Assembly (NCBI GenBank): GCA_017557405.1 | Contig: JAFYYV010000047.1 | Location: forward strand, 1-64,000 | DNA length: 64,000 nucleotides | Origin: Prevotella sp. | Lineage (GTDB): Bacteria; Bacteroidota; Bacteroidia; Bacteroidales; Bacteroidaceae | Reading direction: 5' to 3' | Part shown: positions 1-7,357 of the stretch, piece by piece | How positions within the stretch are numbered: the stretch's first letter is position 1 | Layout of the letters: each line of letters opens with the position of its first letter | The notes under the pieces: model-generated | The model's database searches: none | What the model saw: only the letters and a program-made list of their open reading frames with translations | What the model was told of the DNA's origin: nothing | Program-made: the position numbers and the translations under genes

Positions 1-2
1 CA

Positions 3-44
3 GAACTGCAAGCATTCCTCTCACGGCTCTATGATAAAGACTAA
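3..44 (+). CDS. C-terminal end of an upstream gene (partial)
   Basis: An open frame runs from the window edge to a TAA at 42-44 and reads ELQAFLSRLYDKD. It lies on the same strand as the next three genes, so it may be the end of another gene of the same mobile-element-type cluster. The fragment is too short to assign, and another frame could be the real one. Confidence 0.3.
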   Translation, partial: ELQAFLSRLYDKD

Positions 45-70
45 TGTATAACCCTTAAACATAGCAGATT

Positions 71-616
71 ATGAAGATTATCGTAATGGACAGCGCCAAC
101 GTGCGCATCGAGGTTTTGAATGTAGCCGACCACATGCTGGAGGACGAAATAGAATTGTTCCTCTCCGAGCACGGCTATTCGTTGAACAACATTTCTTGGA
201 TGGCAGCACCCATCGACTTTGTGCCGGTGCAGTTCCATGAGTATGACACCGACAAGGAGAACGGCGAAGAAGTTTACGCCACACGTAGCGGACGACTGAA
301 GGACTTTTCCATCTATGACAGTGTGCAGGAGGTGAAGCACCGTGAGCAGGAAGAACTTGCAGCAGCACTTAAACTTCATGGCGAGAAGGTGGATGATGGC
401 TATGAATGGCACTTCGAGGGTGAATGTCCCATCGTAGCTGCATACGACTATGACGAGCCTTGTGACGTGGTAATCCTTTCCGTCAGAGCGAACAAGGATG
501 GAGGTCTCACCATCATAGGTGACGAGAAGAACGACCGGGGAAATGAGCATGAGATTGAGGCAGATGACATCTTTGCCGGACACATGGACTTCATCACTTC
601 GGAGATTGGAGATTAA
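71..616 (+). CDS. acidic protein of unknown function, mobile-element type
   Basis: A 181-residue protein that I do not recognise. It begins MKIIVMDSANVRIEVLNV and is rich in Asp and Glu throughout, ending in a strongly acidic tail (HEHEIEADDIFAGH). There is no signal peptide or membrane segment, so it is probably cytosolic. Two more small genes of unknown function follow on the same strand at short spacing, which resembles the accessory cargo of Bacteroidales conjugative or mobilizable elements. The acidity might suggest a DNA-mimic anti-restriction role, but no family motif supports this. The start codon is the first ATG of the frame, after an AT-rich leader. Confidence 0.7.
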   Translation: MKIIVMDSANVRIEVLNVADHMLEDEIELFLSEHGYSLNNISWMAAPIDFVPVQFHEYDTDKENGEEVYATRSGRLKDFSIYDSVQEVKHREQEELAAALKLHGEKVDDGYEWHFEGECPIVAAYDYDEPCDVVILSVRANKDGGLTIIGDEKNDRGNEHEIEADDIFAGHMDFITSEIGD

Positions 617-673
617 ACGACTTCGGGAATAGGTGGCAAGGGAGCTGCCTATTCCCAATAATACCCAAGCAAT

Positions 674-976
674 ATGAGACAGATATTTGTTGTTTACGAG
701 ACTGACGCATGGCACAGCACAAACCATCGGGAATGTGCTGGCGTATTCACCAGCAAATGGGCTGCCGTGAATGCCATCGTGAAGAACCACCGCATAGAGC
801 TGGATGAGTTCTTTAGCGAGGAAGATATTGAAAAGACCTCCAAGAGAGTGCTGGAAGCCGACGCAAGGCGCAGGCTCCGCAAGGAACTGGAGTTTGCCTA
901 CCAGACACAGGGCTATGAAACCAACTATGATATTGAGGTCTGGAATATCAACGAATGGTATCTAACTAAATATTAG
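674..976 (+). CDS. hypothetical small protein
   Basis: A 100-residue charged protein beginning MRQIFVVYETDAWHSTNHRE, with no signal peptide or transmembrane segment. The middle (about residues 30-70) is predicted helical and rich in Glu, Lys and Arg. It lies 57 bp after the preceding acidic protein and only 5 bp before the next small gene, so the three are likely cotranscribed. I do not recognise the family. The N-terminal pattern resembles small accessory proteins of Bacteroidales mobile elements, which is an inference from context only. Confidence 0.65.
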   Translation: MRQIFVVYETDAWHSTNHRECAGVFTSKWAAVNAIVKNHRIELDEFFSEEDIEKTSKRVLEADARRRLRKELEFAYQTQGYETNYDIEVWNINEWYLTKY

Positions 977-981
977 GCGAT

Positions 982-1224
982 ATGACCAACAAGCAGAGAA
1001 AAACAATGATTGAGCAATGGGTCACTCAGCTGAACCCTAAAGCCATCCTCCGTGCAGCCGATGCCCGATGTGGGGCGAGGTATGCCGTATATGTGGTAGA
1101 GAAGCCAGGAGAGTTCGGGACAAGATGCACCGACTATCTGCCTCTGGAGCAGCTGGAGCAATACCTTCTTGGGGTATTCTATGCCAGCGAGTTTAACAGA
1201 CTGATTGGAAAGAAGTCTGCATAA
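982..1224 (+). CDS. hypothetical small basic protein
   Basis: An 80-residue basic protein (MTNKQRKTMIEQWVTQLNPK) with no recognised domain and no export signal. It starts 5 bp after the preceding stop, so the two genes are probably translated from one message. It is the last of the small-gene cluster; a stem-loop follows directly after the stop codon. The function is unknown. Confidence 0.6.
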   Translation: MTNKQRKTMIEQWVTQLNPKAILRAADARCGARYAVYVVEKPGEFGTRCTDYLPLEQLEQYLLGVFYASEFNRLIGKKSA

Positions 1225-1229
1225 ACCAA

Positions 1230-1263
1230 AGCCCTTCGAGCATCGCAAATGACTCGAAGGGCT
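1230..1263 (+). terminator. stem-loop after the small-gene cluster
   Basis: AGCCCTTCGAG (1230-1240) pairs perfectly with CTCGAAGGGCT (1253-1263), starting 6 bp after the stop of the last small gene. The downstream sequence is not T-rich, so termination may be weak or factor dependent. Confidence 0.5.
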
Positions 1264-1395
1264 GCTTACATTTGCCAGGACAACCCACCTCAAACAAGTT
1301 TCGAGTTTTACCCTTGGCAAAAAACAAAACGATTTCTGCCAAGTCAAATTTAACAAATCGGGCCTTAATTTTAACATTAACGCCTACGGTGGAAG

Positions 1396-1440
1396 CATGG
1401 TGATTTGTTCCACCATACATTCCACCATCAAATCACCATG
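1396..1440. repeat. 12-bp inverted repeat with TTCCACCAT repeats in the loop
   Basis: CATGGTGATTTG (1396-1407) is a perfect inverted match of CAAATCACCATG (1429-1440). The 21-bp loop contains TTCCACCAT twice, and a related GATTCACCAT follows at 1441-1450. Short open frames crossing this stretch look like chance. The structure resembles a protein-binding or replication/transfer site more than a terminator. Confidence 0.6.
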
Positions 1441-1468
1441 GATTCACCATTTACATTTAATAGCTATA

Positions 1469-1505
1469 GCTACACGTTGCTACATATTGCTACATCATCG
1501 CTACA
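1469..1505. repeat. iteron-like GCTACA array
   Basis: GCTACA occurs at 1469, 1479, 1489 and 1500, with spacings of 10, 10 and 11 bp, which is one helical turn. The copies read GCTACACGTT, GCTACATATT, GCTACATCATC and GCTACATGCTA. The array lies 28 bp after the 12-bp inverted repeat, in a roughly 600-bp region without a convincing gene. Confidence 0.6.
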
Positions 1506-1599
1506 TGCTATTATTGACGTGTATCATCGTAACTTACTGTTATTCAACGCCGCTACTCATCGATACATCCTTTTACGCAATTTTAAGAAAAGATGTTGT

Positions 1600-1719
1600 T
1601 TAGGTTTTGTGTGGGGTTCTTTGTCCTTTGCCGGTGATTTCGGCAAGGTTGTAGAGGACGCGGCGGAGGTCTAAACAGGAAAAAATTGCGATTATAGAGT
1701 CATTCAAATCATAAAACAT
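1600..1719 (-). CDS. possible 39-residue small protein
   Basis: A minus-strand frame runs from ATG (1717-1719) to TAA (1600-1602). It is hydrophobic at the N-terminus (MFYDLNDSIIAIFSCLDLRR) and ends LYNLAEITGKGQRTPHKT. The C-terminal half has the composition of real protein and may be the tail of a degraded gene. No ribosome binding site is evident, and I do not recognise it. Confidence 0.25.
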   Translation of the reverse strand: MFYDLNDSIIAIFSCLDLRRVLYNLAEITGKGQRTPHKT

Positions 1720-1758
1720 CCGATTTTTGATGCACAAAGCAAAATAAATGAGAAAACC

Positions 1759-1790
1759 TTTGGTCATATCAGATTATTTTAATACTTTTG
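1759..1790 (+). promoter_or_regulatory. Bacteroidetes promoter for the three-gene operon
   Basis: TTTG at 1759-1762 and TACTTTTG at 1783-1790 match the -33 and -7 (TAnnTTTG) elements, with a 20-bp spacer. The predicted start of transcription is about 35 bp upstream of the first gene of the winged-helix/nucleotidyltransferase operon. Confidence 0.7.
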
Positions 1791-1831
1791 CATCGTTTTA
1801 ATAGCACTTAAAATGAAGCAAGATTTATAAT

Positions 1832-2794
1832 ATGAAAACTGTTATTATATCAGGGAAGCCCATTTCGCTTCAAGAAAGGAGCAAGGCTCAGATGAAAGGC
1901 ATTAGCATCGGCGATTCGCTGTCATTCCGATTCTACGATGGTAATTTTCATGGCATCGCCCTGCTTTTTGCTGAACCCAAAGGAAACATTCCTACTCCAC
2001 GTTCTTTAGCATTTACCGCAAGCGAACTTAATGAAAAGTTTGGTCTGCCAGTTGTCTTTCTCCTGCATGAGTGTCCTGCATACGAAAGACAGAGACTTAT
2101 ACATAAAGATGTTTATTTTATCGTTTCAGAAAAATATGCACACTTGCCTATGCTCATCGCAAATGAACGCATACGCAAGACAAAACAAGCTAAGGGATTA
2201 AGCCCTGTAGCTCAATTTCTTCTACTCTTCCATCTGCAAGTTGAGAGTCTTGAAAGAAAGGCTGCACGTGACATTGAGAACAAGGTTCCGTATTCTTATC
2301 CGAGCATCACACTTGGAATCACGTGTCTTGCAGACCTTGGCTTTTGCAAAAAGATCGCCGATGGTTCAAAACGCAAGGTTATACACTTCAATGAAAGTGG
2401 AAGGTCGTTATGGGAGAAAGCTCAACCTTATCTTATAAATCCAGTGGAAGAGCGTGTCTATTGTGACGATTTCCACTCAGAAAACAGTTTCCCTGTCTGT
2501 GGCATCAATGCCCTTGCGCATTATACATGGCTCAATCCTGACCCAGAGAAAACGATTATGATGAGTGTGAAGCAACTAAGAGAATTTACAGCAGCCGGGG
2601 CATTGGTTCGCCCCAATCAGTATGATGGTAATATTCTTATAGAGGCATGGAAATACCCCCCTGTATTCAAGATTGGTACTGAAGCCGAATGGGTGGACAG
2701 GCTATCATTGGCCGTTTCACTCCGTGAGGATGCAGATCCACGAGTGGAAGGCGAAGTTGAACGTTTAATAAATGATATAGAATGGAAGGATTAG
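1832..2794 (+). CDS. winged-helix regulator / AbiEi-like antitoxin candidate
   Basis: A 320-residue cytosolic protein without signal or membrane segments. The central part (about residues 125-205) has the rhythm of a winged helix-turn-helix: LSPVAQFLLLFHLQ, then SYPSITLGITCLADLGF, then a KRKVIHFNESGRSLW wing. The C-terminal third is a conserved-looking domain of unknown role. The gene overlaps the following nucleotidyltransferase gene by 13 bp, the arrangement seen for AbiEi/AbiEii-type antitoxin-toxin pairs, so it is the likely DNA-binding, autoregulating partner. It has its own promoter. The antitoxin role is inferred from context; a plain transcriptional regulator is the alternative. Confidence 0.7.
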   Translation: MKTVIISGKPISLQERSKAQMKGISIGDSLSFRFYDGNFHGIALLFAEPKGNIPTPRSLAFTASELNEKFGLPVVFLLHECPAYERQRLIHKDVYFIVSEKYAHLPMLIANERIRKTKQAKGLSPVAQFLLLFHLQVESLERKAARDIENKVPYSYPSITLGITCLADLGFCKKIADGSKRKVIHFNESGRSLWEKAQPYLINPVEERVYCDDFHSENSFPVCGINALAHYTWLNPDPEKTIMMSVKQLREFTAAGALVRPNQYDGNILIEAWKYPPVFKIGTEAEWVDRLSLAVSLREDADPRVEGEVERLINDIEWKD

Positions 2795-3567
2795 AGAAAT
2801 TCCGCGAAGCTTTTGAAGCTTACTCAGAGAACTACGTTATCATCGGTGGCACGGCTTGTGACATCGCTATGACCGGGACAGCAGTACGTCCTCGTGCAAC
2901 CCACGACATTGATATGATTGTCATTGTCGAAAAGATGACCGCTGACTTTGCCGAACACTTCTGGCAGTTCGTGCGAGAAGGCGGTTATCGCCCAGAAAAG
3001 CGCAAGCAGTCTGAAGGTGAAGCTCCTAAGTATGAGTTGTACCGATTTGTCAATGGCAAAACAAACTATCCCGAAATGATAGAACTGCTGTCACGGTATC
3101 CAGACATTCTCGGTGAACCGAAGGGACTGACCATTGAGCCGTTGCCTGTGGACGAGGAAACGTCAAGCCTGAGTGCCATCATCATGGATGATGATTTCTA
3201 TCACTTCACCATCGACCACAGCAAACTGACCAACGGGCTTCGCCATGCTGACTCGGCAGCCCTCATCGCCCTGAAGTCACGTGCCTACCTCAATCTTTTG
3301 CAGGACAAGGCTAATGGCAAGCATGTCAACAGCAAGGACATCAAGAAGCATCGTTCTGACGTGCTGAAGAACGTGGTCATCATGGAAGACAGTCAGATTA
3401 CGGCTCCAGAACCTATCGTTTCTTGCATAAAAGAATTTGTCACCTCAATCAGAAATGATTGGGATGCACTCTCAGAGCCTCTTGCAAAGGCTCTTGACCA
3501 GGATCCTTCGTTCATCGAGGCTCTGCTTGAACAATTAGATGGATTATTTGCCATAGAACAGCCATGA
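2782..3567 (+). CDS. nucleotidyltransferase, AbiEii/AbiGii-like toxin candidate
   Basis: A 261-residue cytosolic protein with the DNA polymerase beta-type nucleotidyltransferase signature: IIGGTA (G22-G23), then T40-H-D42-I-D44 for metal binding, and probably a third acidic residue near PEMIELL (about 105-110). AbiEii-family enzymes transfer nucleotides to tRNA acceptor ends and arrest growth. This gene overlaps its upstream partner by 13 bp and shares an ATGA overlap with the following phosphoesterase gene. The catalytic family is clear from the motifs; the toxin role is inferred from the arrangement. A housekeeping nucleotidyltransferase is less likely given this setting. Confidence 0.8.
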   Translation: MEGLEKFREAFEAYSENYVIIGGTACDIAMTGTAVRPRATHDIDMIVIVEKMTADFAEHFWQFVREGGYRPEKRKQSEGEAPKYELYRFVNGKTNYPEMIELLSRYPDILGEPKGLTIEPLPVDEETSSLSAIIMDDDFYHFTIDHSKLTNGLRHADSAALIALKSRAYLNLLQDKANGKHVNSKDIKKHRSDVLKNVVIMEDSQITAPEPIVSCIKEFVTSIRNDWDALSEPLAKALDQDPSFIEALLEQLDGLFAIEQP

Positions 3568-4325
3568 AGATACAGTATGCGTCAGACCTCCATCTGGAGT
3601 TTGCCGACAACTGGCGATACCTGAAGGAGAATCCCCTGCAAGTGACAGGGGACATTCTCGTTCTGGCTGGCGACATCGGCTACTTGGGGGATGACAACTA
3701 TACCAAACATCCCTTCTGGGACTGGGCATCGGAGAACTACCAGCAGGTAATAGCCTGTATGGGCAACCATGAGTTCTACAAGTTCTACGACATCGCAAAG
3801 CTGAACGATGGTTATAGCCTTGAAATACGTCCTAATGTCCATAGCTATTATAATGCCGTAATACATATAGGTGACATTGACTTCATCATAACCACATTGT
3901 GGGCCAGGATTCCCCTGAAGGAGGCATATTATACGGAACAAGTGGTAAGCGACTTCCGGCGCATCATCTTCAATGGCGATATTCTCACCTTTGCTGATTT
4001 CAACAGGGAACATGAAAGGTGCCTGGCATTCCTGAAGAACGCAGTATCAAGAAGCATAGCCAGAAAAAAAATTGTCGTAACCCATCATGTTCCATCCTTC
4101 CAGATGCAATGTCCCAAGTTTGCCGAAAGCCAAGCTAACGGAGCTTTCACGGTTGAACTGGAAGACTACATTAAGGACAGCGGCATCGATTACTGGATAT
4201 ATGGCCACTCCCACTACAACGTGGATGTCGAGATAGGCAATACCAAATGTGTGTCCAATCAGTTGGGGTATGTATTTCATGGGGAGCATGAATCATTCGA
4301 GCCAGATAAATATATCGAAGCATAA
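3564..4325 (+). CDS. calcineurin-like metallophosphoesterase
   Basis: A 253-residue protein with all motifs of the calcineurin-like phosphoesterase fold: D8-L-H10, GD (G36-D37), GNHE (G67-E70), THHVP (about 172-176) and GHSH (about 214-217), which together bind two metal ions. It has no signal peptide, so the substrate is cytosolic. Its ATG overlaps the TGA of the nucleotidyltransferase gene, so the two are translationally coupled. In this setting it could reverse or complete the partner enzyme's modification, or degrade a nucleotide signal; that is inference. The enzyme class is secure, the substrate unknown. Confidence 0.88.
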   Translation: MKIQYASDLHLEFADNWRYLKENPLQVTGDILVLAGDIGYLGDDNYTKHPFWDWASENYQQVIACMGNHEFYKFYDIAKLNDGYSLEIRPNVHSYYNAVIHIGDIDFIITTLWARIPLKEAYYTEQVVSDFRRIIFNGDILTFADFNREHERCLAFLKNAVSRSIARKKIVVTHHVPSFQMQCPKFAESQANGAFTVELEDYIKDSGIDYWIYGHSHYNVDVEIGNTKCVSNQLGYVFHGEHESFEPDKYIEA

Positions 4326-4348
4326 CACCCCATGAAATTCTCAATGAT

Positions 4349-4672
4349 ATGTTCACTCAATTCTCAAAAATATCTTCTCAGATCACCCCTGCGGATAAGG
4401 CTAAGGGTGTAAAACGCTTACTTTTTTCGCAACAATATATTGAGCATAAAATATCAACATTTGACGAAACAATCAACAAAATGGAAGAACGAAAGACCAT
4501 AATACATAGTTTAATGAAGGTAGCTCACTCCTTCAAGAATAGCTTAAACACTGTATTTTCGCCTATTTTGGGCCTACTCGGAGCATGTTCCATCTTAATA
4601 AATGTTAATTGTGTTAAAAATGCGATTTTTGAAAATTATTTTGAGCAGTTTTCGCACTTTTCTACCGTTTAA
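4349..4672 (+). CDS. doubtful hypothetical protein
   Basis: A 107-residue frame beginning MFTQFSKISSQITPADKAKG, with a charged helical middle (about 30-55) and a hydrophobic stretch LGLLGACSILI (about 74-84). It starts 24 bp after the phosphoesterase stop, so it could be a fourth gene of that operon. Its last 35 residues run into very AT-rich sequence of poor coding quality and no family is recognised. It may be a degraded gene. Confidence 0.3.
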   Translation: MFTQFSKISSQITPADKAKGVKRLLFSQQYIEHKISTFDETINKMEERKTIIHSLMKVAHSFKNSLNTVFSPILGLLGACSILINVNCVKNAIFENYFEQFSHFSTV

Positions 4673-5313
4673 CACCTAACTATCTGATAATCAACAATGT
4701 TTATTTCCTGCGTGGGAAAGTGACTGTTTTGGATGTCGTTTTATTTATAACTATTTGAATATCAGCGACATAGAGCATTCCTTTAATAATTTTTCACAAT
4801 CTTAATTACTATTCGTAATTGATTGATTTTCAATTAATTACGTAATAATATCAATAACATCCAATAAAATATCAGTTAACATATTGTTATATTTCTCAAA
4901 ATATAACTTGCGATGTGATTGCAACTTCTTGTAAAGTACTATTAATCAGTAACTTATCAAAATATAGAGACTCTTGTAGTTTTGTTATACCATTTATTTC
5001 TTATTTGTTTCTTATTTGTTTTTTGTCCCCAGTTTGTCCCTCGAGTTAACCGACGAGGGACAAAAACTGTCCCCCGGGGGACAAAAAACTGTCCCTCGTT
5101 TATTTCTTGAGAAGTGATTTTTTATAAAAGGAAAAACTTATATAAATGTTGCGATATTATCCAAGATTTGGATATTACAAATTTCCTTTCCCTTTTCATT
5201 TAATTCTTACAAAGGAATAAAATTCTATTTTAACATTATAAAGTCAAATAATTTAGAATAAAAATAATAAAAATAATTGATTAATAGATATATTTTCCTT
5301 AATATATTAAATA
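4673..5313. other. AT-rich intergenic region with GTCCC hairpins
   Basis: About 640 bp without a gene. CTGCGTGGGAAA lies at 4708-4719. At 5025-5098 there are repeated GTCCC boxes: two direct copies 11 bp apart (5025, 5036), a hairpin GTCCCTCG/CGAGGGAC (5036-5043 with 5054-5061), a perfect 14-bp palindrome GTCCCCCGGGGGAC (5069-5082), and another GTCCCTCG at 5091-5098. A similar combination recurs at 27641-27945. Confidence 0.6.
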
Positions 5314-5345
5314 TTTGGTCGTTTTCTCCAAAAGTAGTACCTTTG
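5314..5345 (+). promoter_or_regulatory. promoter of the LuxR-type regulator
   Basis: TTTG (5314-5317) and TACCTTTG (5338-5345) are separated by 20 bp, a full Bacteroidetes promoter. The predicted transcription start lies near 5350, downstream of an upstream in-frame GTG at 5315. This rules out that start and places translation at the ATG at 5384. Confidence 0.8.
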
Positions 5346-5383
5346 CACCGTGGTTCTCACACACGAAAACAAAACCGACGCTT

Positions 5384-6025
5384 ATGAAATATTATATTAT
5401 TGCCGATAACCAGGAGCTGACTGGCTTCGCTTTGCAGAACCTGCTGAAGCGCGACGAGAATAATGTCGTGAATCGCGCAGTGGACAAGGCTGGACTCATA
5501 CAGTTGCTGAAGGAGCATGAGGATTCTGTCGTAGTGCTCGACTATACGTTGTTTGATTTTCAAGACGAGGAAAGTCTGTTGATTGTCAGCGAGCGTTTCT
5601 CGATGGCTACATGGGTGCTCATCAGTGATGAGCTGACAAAACATTTCCTGCAGAAAACCATCTATACATCGCACGTGTTCAGTATTGTCTTCAAGGACGA
5701 ACCATTGAAAGAGATACGCGATGCCATCCAATATGCCTCGTCGGGTAGGCGCTACATCAGTCAACGTGCCACCGACCTCATCCTGGCTCAAAAGCAGGAA
5801 GACGACGAACCTGCTGTGCTGACGGCAACGGAGATAGAGATTGTGAAGGCTATTGCGCAAGGGAAGACTACGAAGGAAATTGCCATCGAGCGTTTCTCGA
5901 GCATTCACACCATTACCACCCATCGCAAGAACATCTTCCGTAAATTGGACATTAACACGGCGCACGAGGTGGTGAAATACGCACTACGTGCAGGGTTGAT
6001 AGATCCAAGCGAGTTCTACATCTAA
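5384..6025 (+). CDS. response regulator with LuxR-type HTH
   Basis: A 213-residue protein. An N-terminal receiver-like domain (about 1-120) has D8 near the acidic pocket, a likely phosphoacceptor D53 in VVVLDYTLFD, and a Lys in VFKDEPLK near residue 104. A C-terminal LuxR/NarL helix-turn-helix follows (about 148-210: LTATEIEIVKAIAQGKTTKE, ending in KYALRAGLI). No histidine kinase is adjacent. It converges on the sulfur locus and shares a bidirectional terminator with it. It is a possible regulator of that locus, but nothing in the sequence links it to the operator described below. Confidence 0.85.
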   Translation: MKYYIIADNQELTGFALQNLLKRDENNVVNRAVDKAGLIQLLKEHEDSVVVLDYTLFDFQDEESLLIVSERFSMATWVLISDELTKHFLQKTIYTSHVFSIVFKDEPLKEIRDAIQYASSGRRYISQRATDLILAQKQEDDEPAVLTATEIEIVKAIAQGKTTKEIAIERFSSIHTITTHRKNIFRKLDINTAHEVVKYALRAGLIDPSEFYI

Positions 6026-6064
6026 GTGATTTTTTTAGTTTAGTGTTTTTCTATATTTAAGAGT

Positions 6065-6096
6065 AAAAGTGAAGAGGTTTCTCTTCACTTTTATTG
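6065..6096. terminator. bidirectional terminator between convergent genes
   Basis: AAAAGTGAAGAG (6065-6076) and CTCTTCACTTTT (6081-6092) form a perfect 12-bp stem with a 4-nt loop and A/T tracts on both sides. It sits between the converging regulator gene and the sulfhydrylase gene, and overlaps the stop codon of the latter. Confidence 0.8.
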
Positions 6097-7323
6097 TAGG
6101 CTCTGCTTGATATCCTCCAGCAAATCCTCACCGTCTTCGAGGCCGATGCTCAGGCGGACTGTGGTATCGGGGACTGACATCTCGGCGCACTGCTCGGGGG
6201 TGAAGAGCCCGAAGATGGTTGAGGCGGGATGAATGGCCAGCGACTTGCGGTCGAAGAGGTTCGTGGCGCGGCGGATGATCTGTAGCTTGTCGATGAACGC
6301 CCAAGCGGCTTCCTTCGAGGCGAGGTCGATAGTGAAAACGGCTCCTGGCAATGAACCAAATTGCCTTTCAGAAAGTTCATGGAACGGATTATCCTCCAGC
6401 CCTGTATAGTTCACACGTTTGATTTCCGGCAAAGCCTGACACTGCTTGGCGAGCCACAACGTGGTCGAGGCCTGCCGTTGGAAACGGATGTCGAGTGTGT
6501 CGAGGCCCAGCGTCTCCATATACGCCACCTGCGGCGTCATCAATGCACCGAGGTTTGTCACCAGTTCAGTCTTTACGCGTGCTGTGAACGCCAGTTTCCT
6601 GCCAACACGCTTCGTGCGACTCTGCAAAGCAGGCGAGGGCGACTGCGACCAATCGAACCGACCATAGTCGATGAGCAGGCCACCTAAGCCTGTGCCGCCG
6701 CCAGAAATGTATTTCGTGCTCGACACCACCTCGATGTCCACACCGAAATCTCCTGCACAAAATGCCGGGAACGGCACAATGGTCGTATCGGCTATCAGAG
6801 GTACACCTTTACGATGGGCAATCTCCGACAACGCTTTGATGTCGGCCACGAACAATTGTGGATTGGTGATAATCTCGAAGAACAAGGCTGCGGTCTTGTC
6901 GTCAATCTGGGCTTCCACCTCTTCGGGCTTCGTGAAGTCGGCAAAACGCGGCTCCACGCCAAAACAACCCAACGTATCACGAATCAGCGAGACACTGTTG
7001 CCAAACAGATGCTTCGAGGCCACAATGTTCAATCCTGCACCACTCACCGCCGTCAGAGCATAAGCGATAGCCGCCATACCCGTATTCAGCGCCGTCACAC
7101 TCTGTGCGCCTGTTATCTGCCTGACGCGTTCCTCCAGATAGGTTACTGTGGGGTTGGCGATGCGGGCATATGACGGTGCCATCGAGCGACCGCAAAAGGC
7201 GTCGCTCATCGCCTTGGCATCGGGAAACTCGAACGCTGCAGTCAGATAGACGGGCATCGATAGCGCCCCATAGGGGTCGGGCTTTTGATACTTTGTGGTC
7301 AATACTTTCGTTTCGTATTTCAT
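6091..7323 (-). CDS. O-acetylhomoserine sulfhydrylase-like PLP enzyme (MetY type)
   Basis: A 410-residue cytosolic enzyme of the Cys/Met-metabolism PLP family. Seen: the N-terminal YARIANPT segment, NTGMAAIAYAL for cofactor binding, and the Schiff-base lysine K204 in SSTKYISGGG. The family joins a sulfur nucleophile to O-acetylhomoserine or cleaves related thioethers. It is the last gene of the minus-strand unit DsrE-like, TusA-like, encapsulin, desulfurase, sulfhydrylase. Together with the ThiS-like/E1/JAMM trio under the same operator, this suggests a MetY that takes sulfur from a protein thiocarboxylate, as described for Wolinella succinogenes; that is inference. Cystathionine gamma-synthase is the main alternative. 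Confidence 0.85.
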   Translation of the reverse strand: MKYETKVLTTKYQKPDPYGALSMPVYLTAAFEFPDAKAMSDAFCGRSMAPSYARIANPTVTYLEERVRQITGAQSVTALNTGMAAIAYALTAVSGAGLNIVASKHLFGNSVSLIRDTLGCFGVEPRFADFTKPEEVEAQIDDKTAALFFEIITNPQLFVADIKALSEIAHRKGVPLIADTTIVPFPAFCAGDFGVDIEVVSSTKYISGGGTGLGGLLIDYGRFDWSQSPSPALQSRTKRVGRKLAFTARVKTELVTNLGALMTPQVAYMETLGLDTLDIRFQRQASTTLWLAKQCQALPEIKRVNYTGLEDNPFHELSERQFGSLPGAVFTIDLASKEAAWAFIDKLQIIRRATNLFDRKSLAIHPASTIFGLFTPEQCAEMSVPDTTVRLSIGLEDGEDLLEDIKQSLQ

Positions 7324-7357
7324 CTATGTGATTTACGATTTACAAATATACGATTTA

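Noticed and set aside
1397-1674. Two overlapping plus-strand open frames
   Set aside because: They cross the inverted repeat and the GCTACA array; their translations are repeat-derived and without protein character.
5315-5383. Upstream start of the LuxR-type regulator
   Set aside because: It lies inside the promoter, before the predicted start of transcription.
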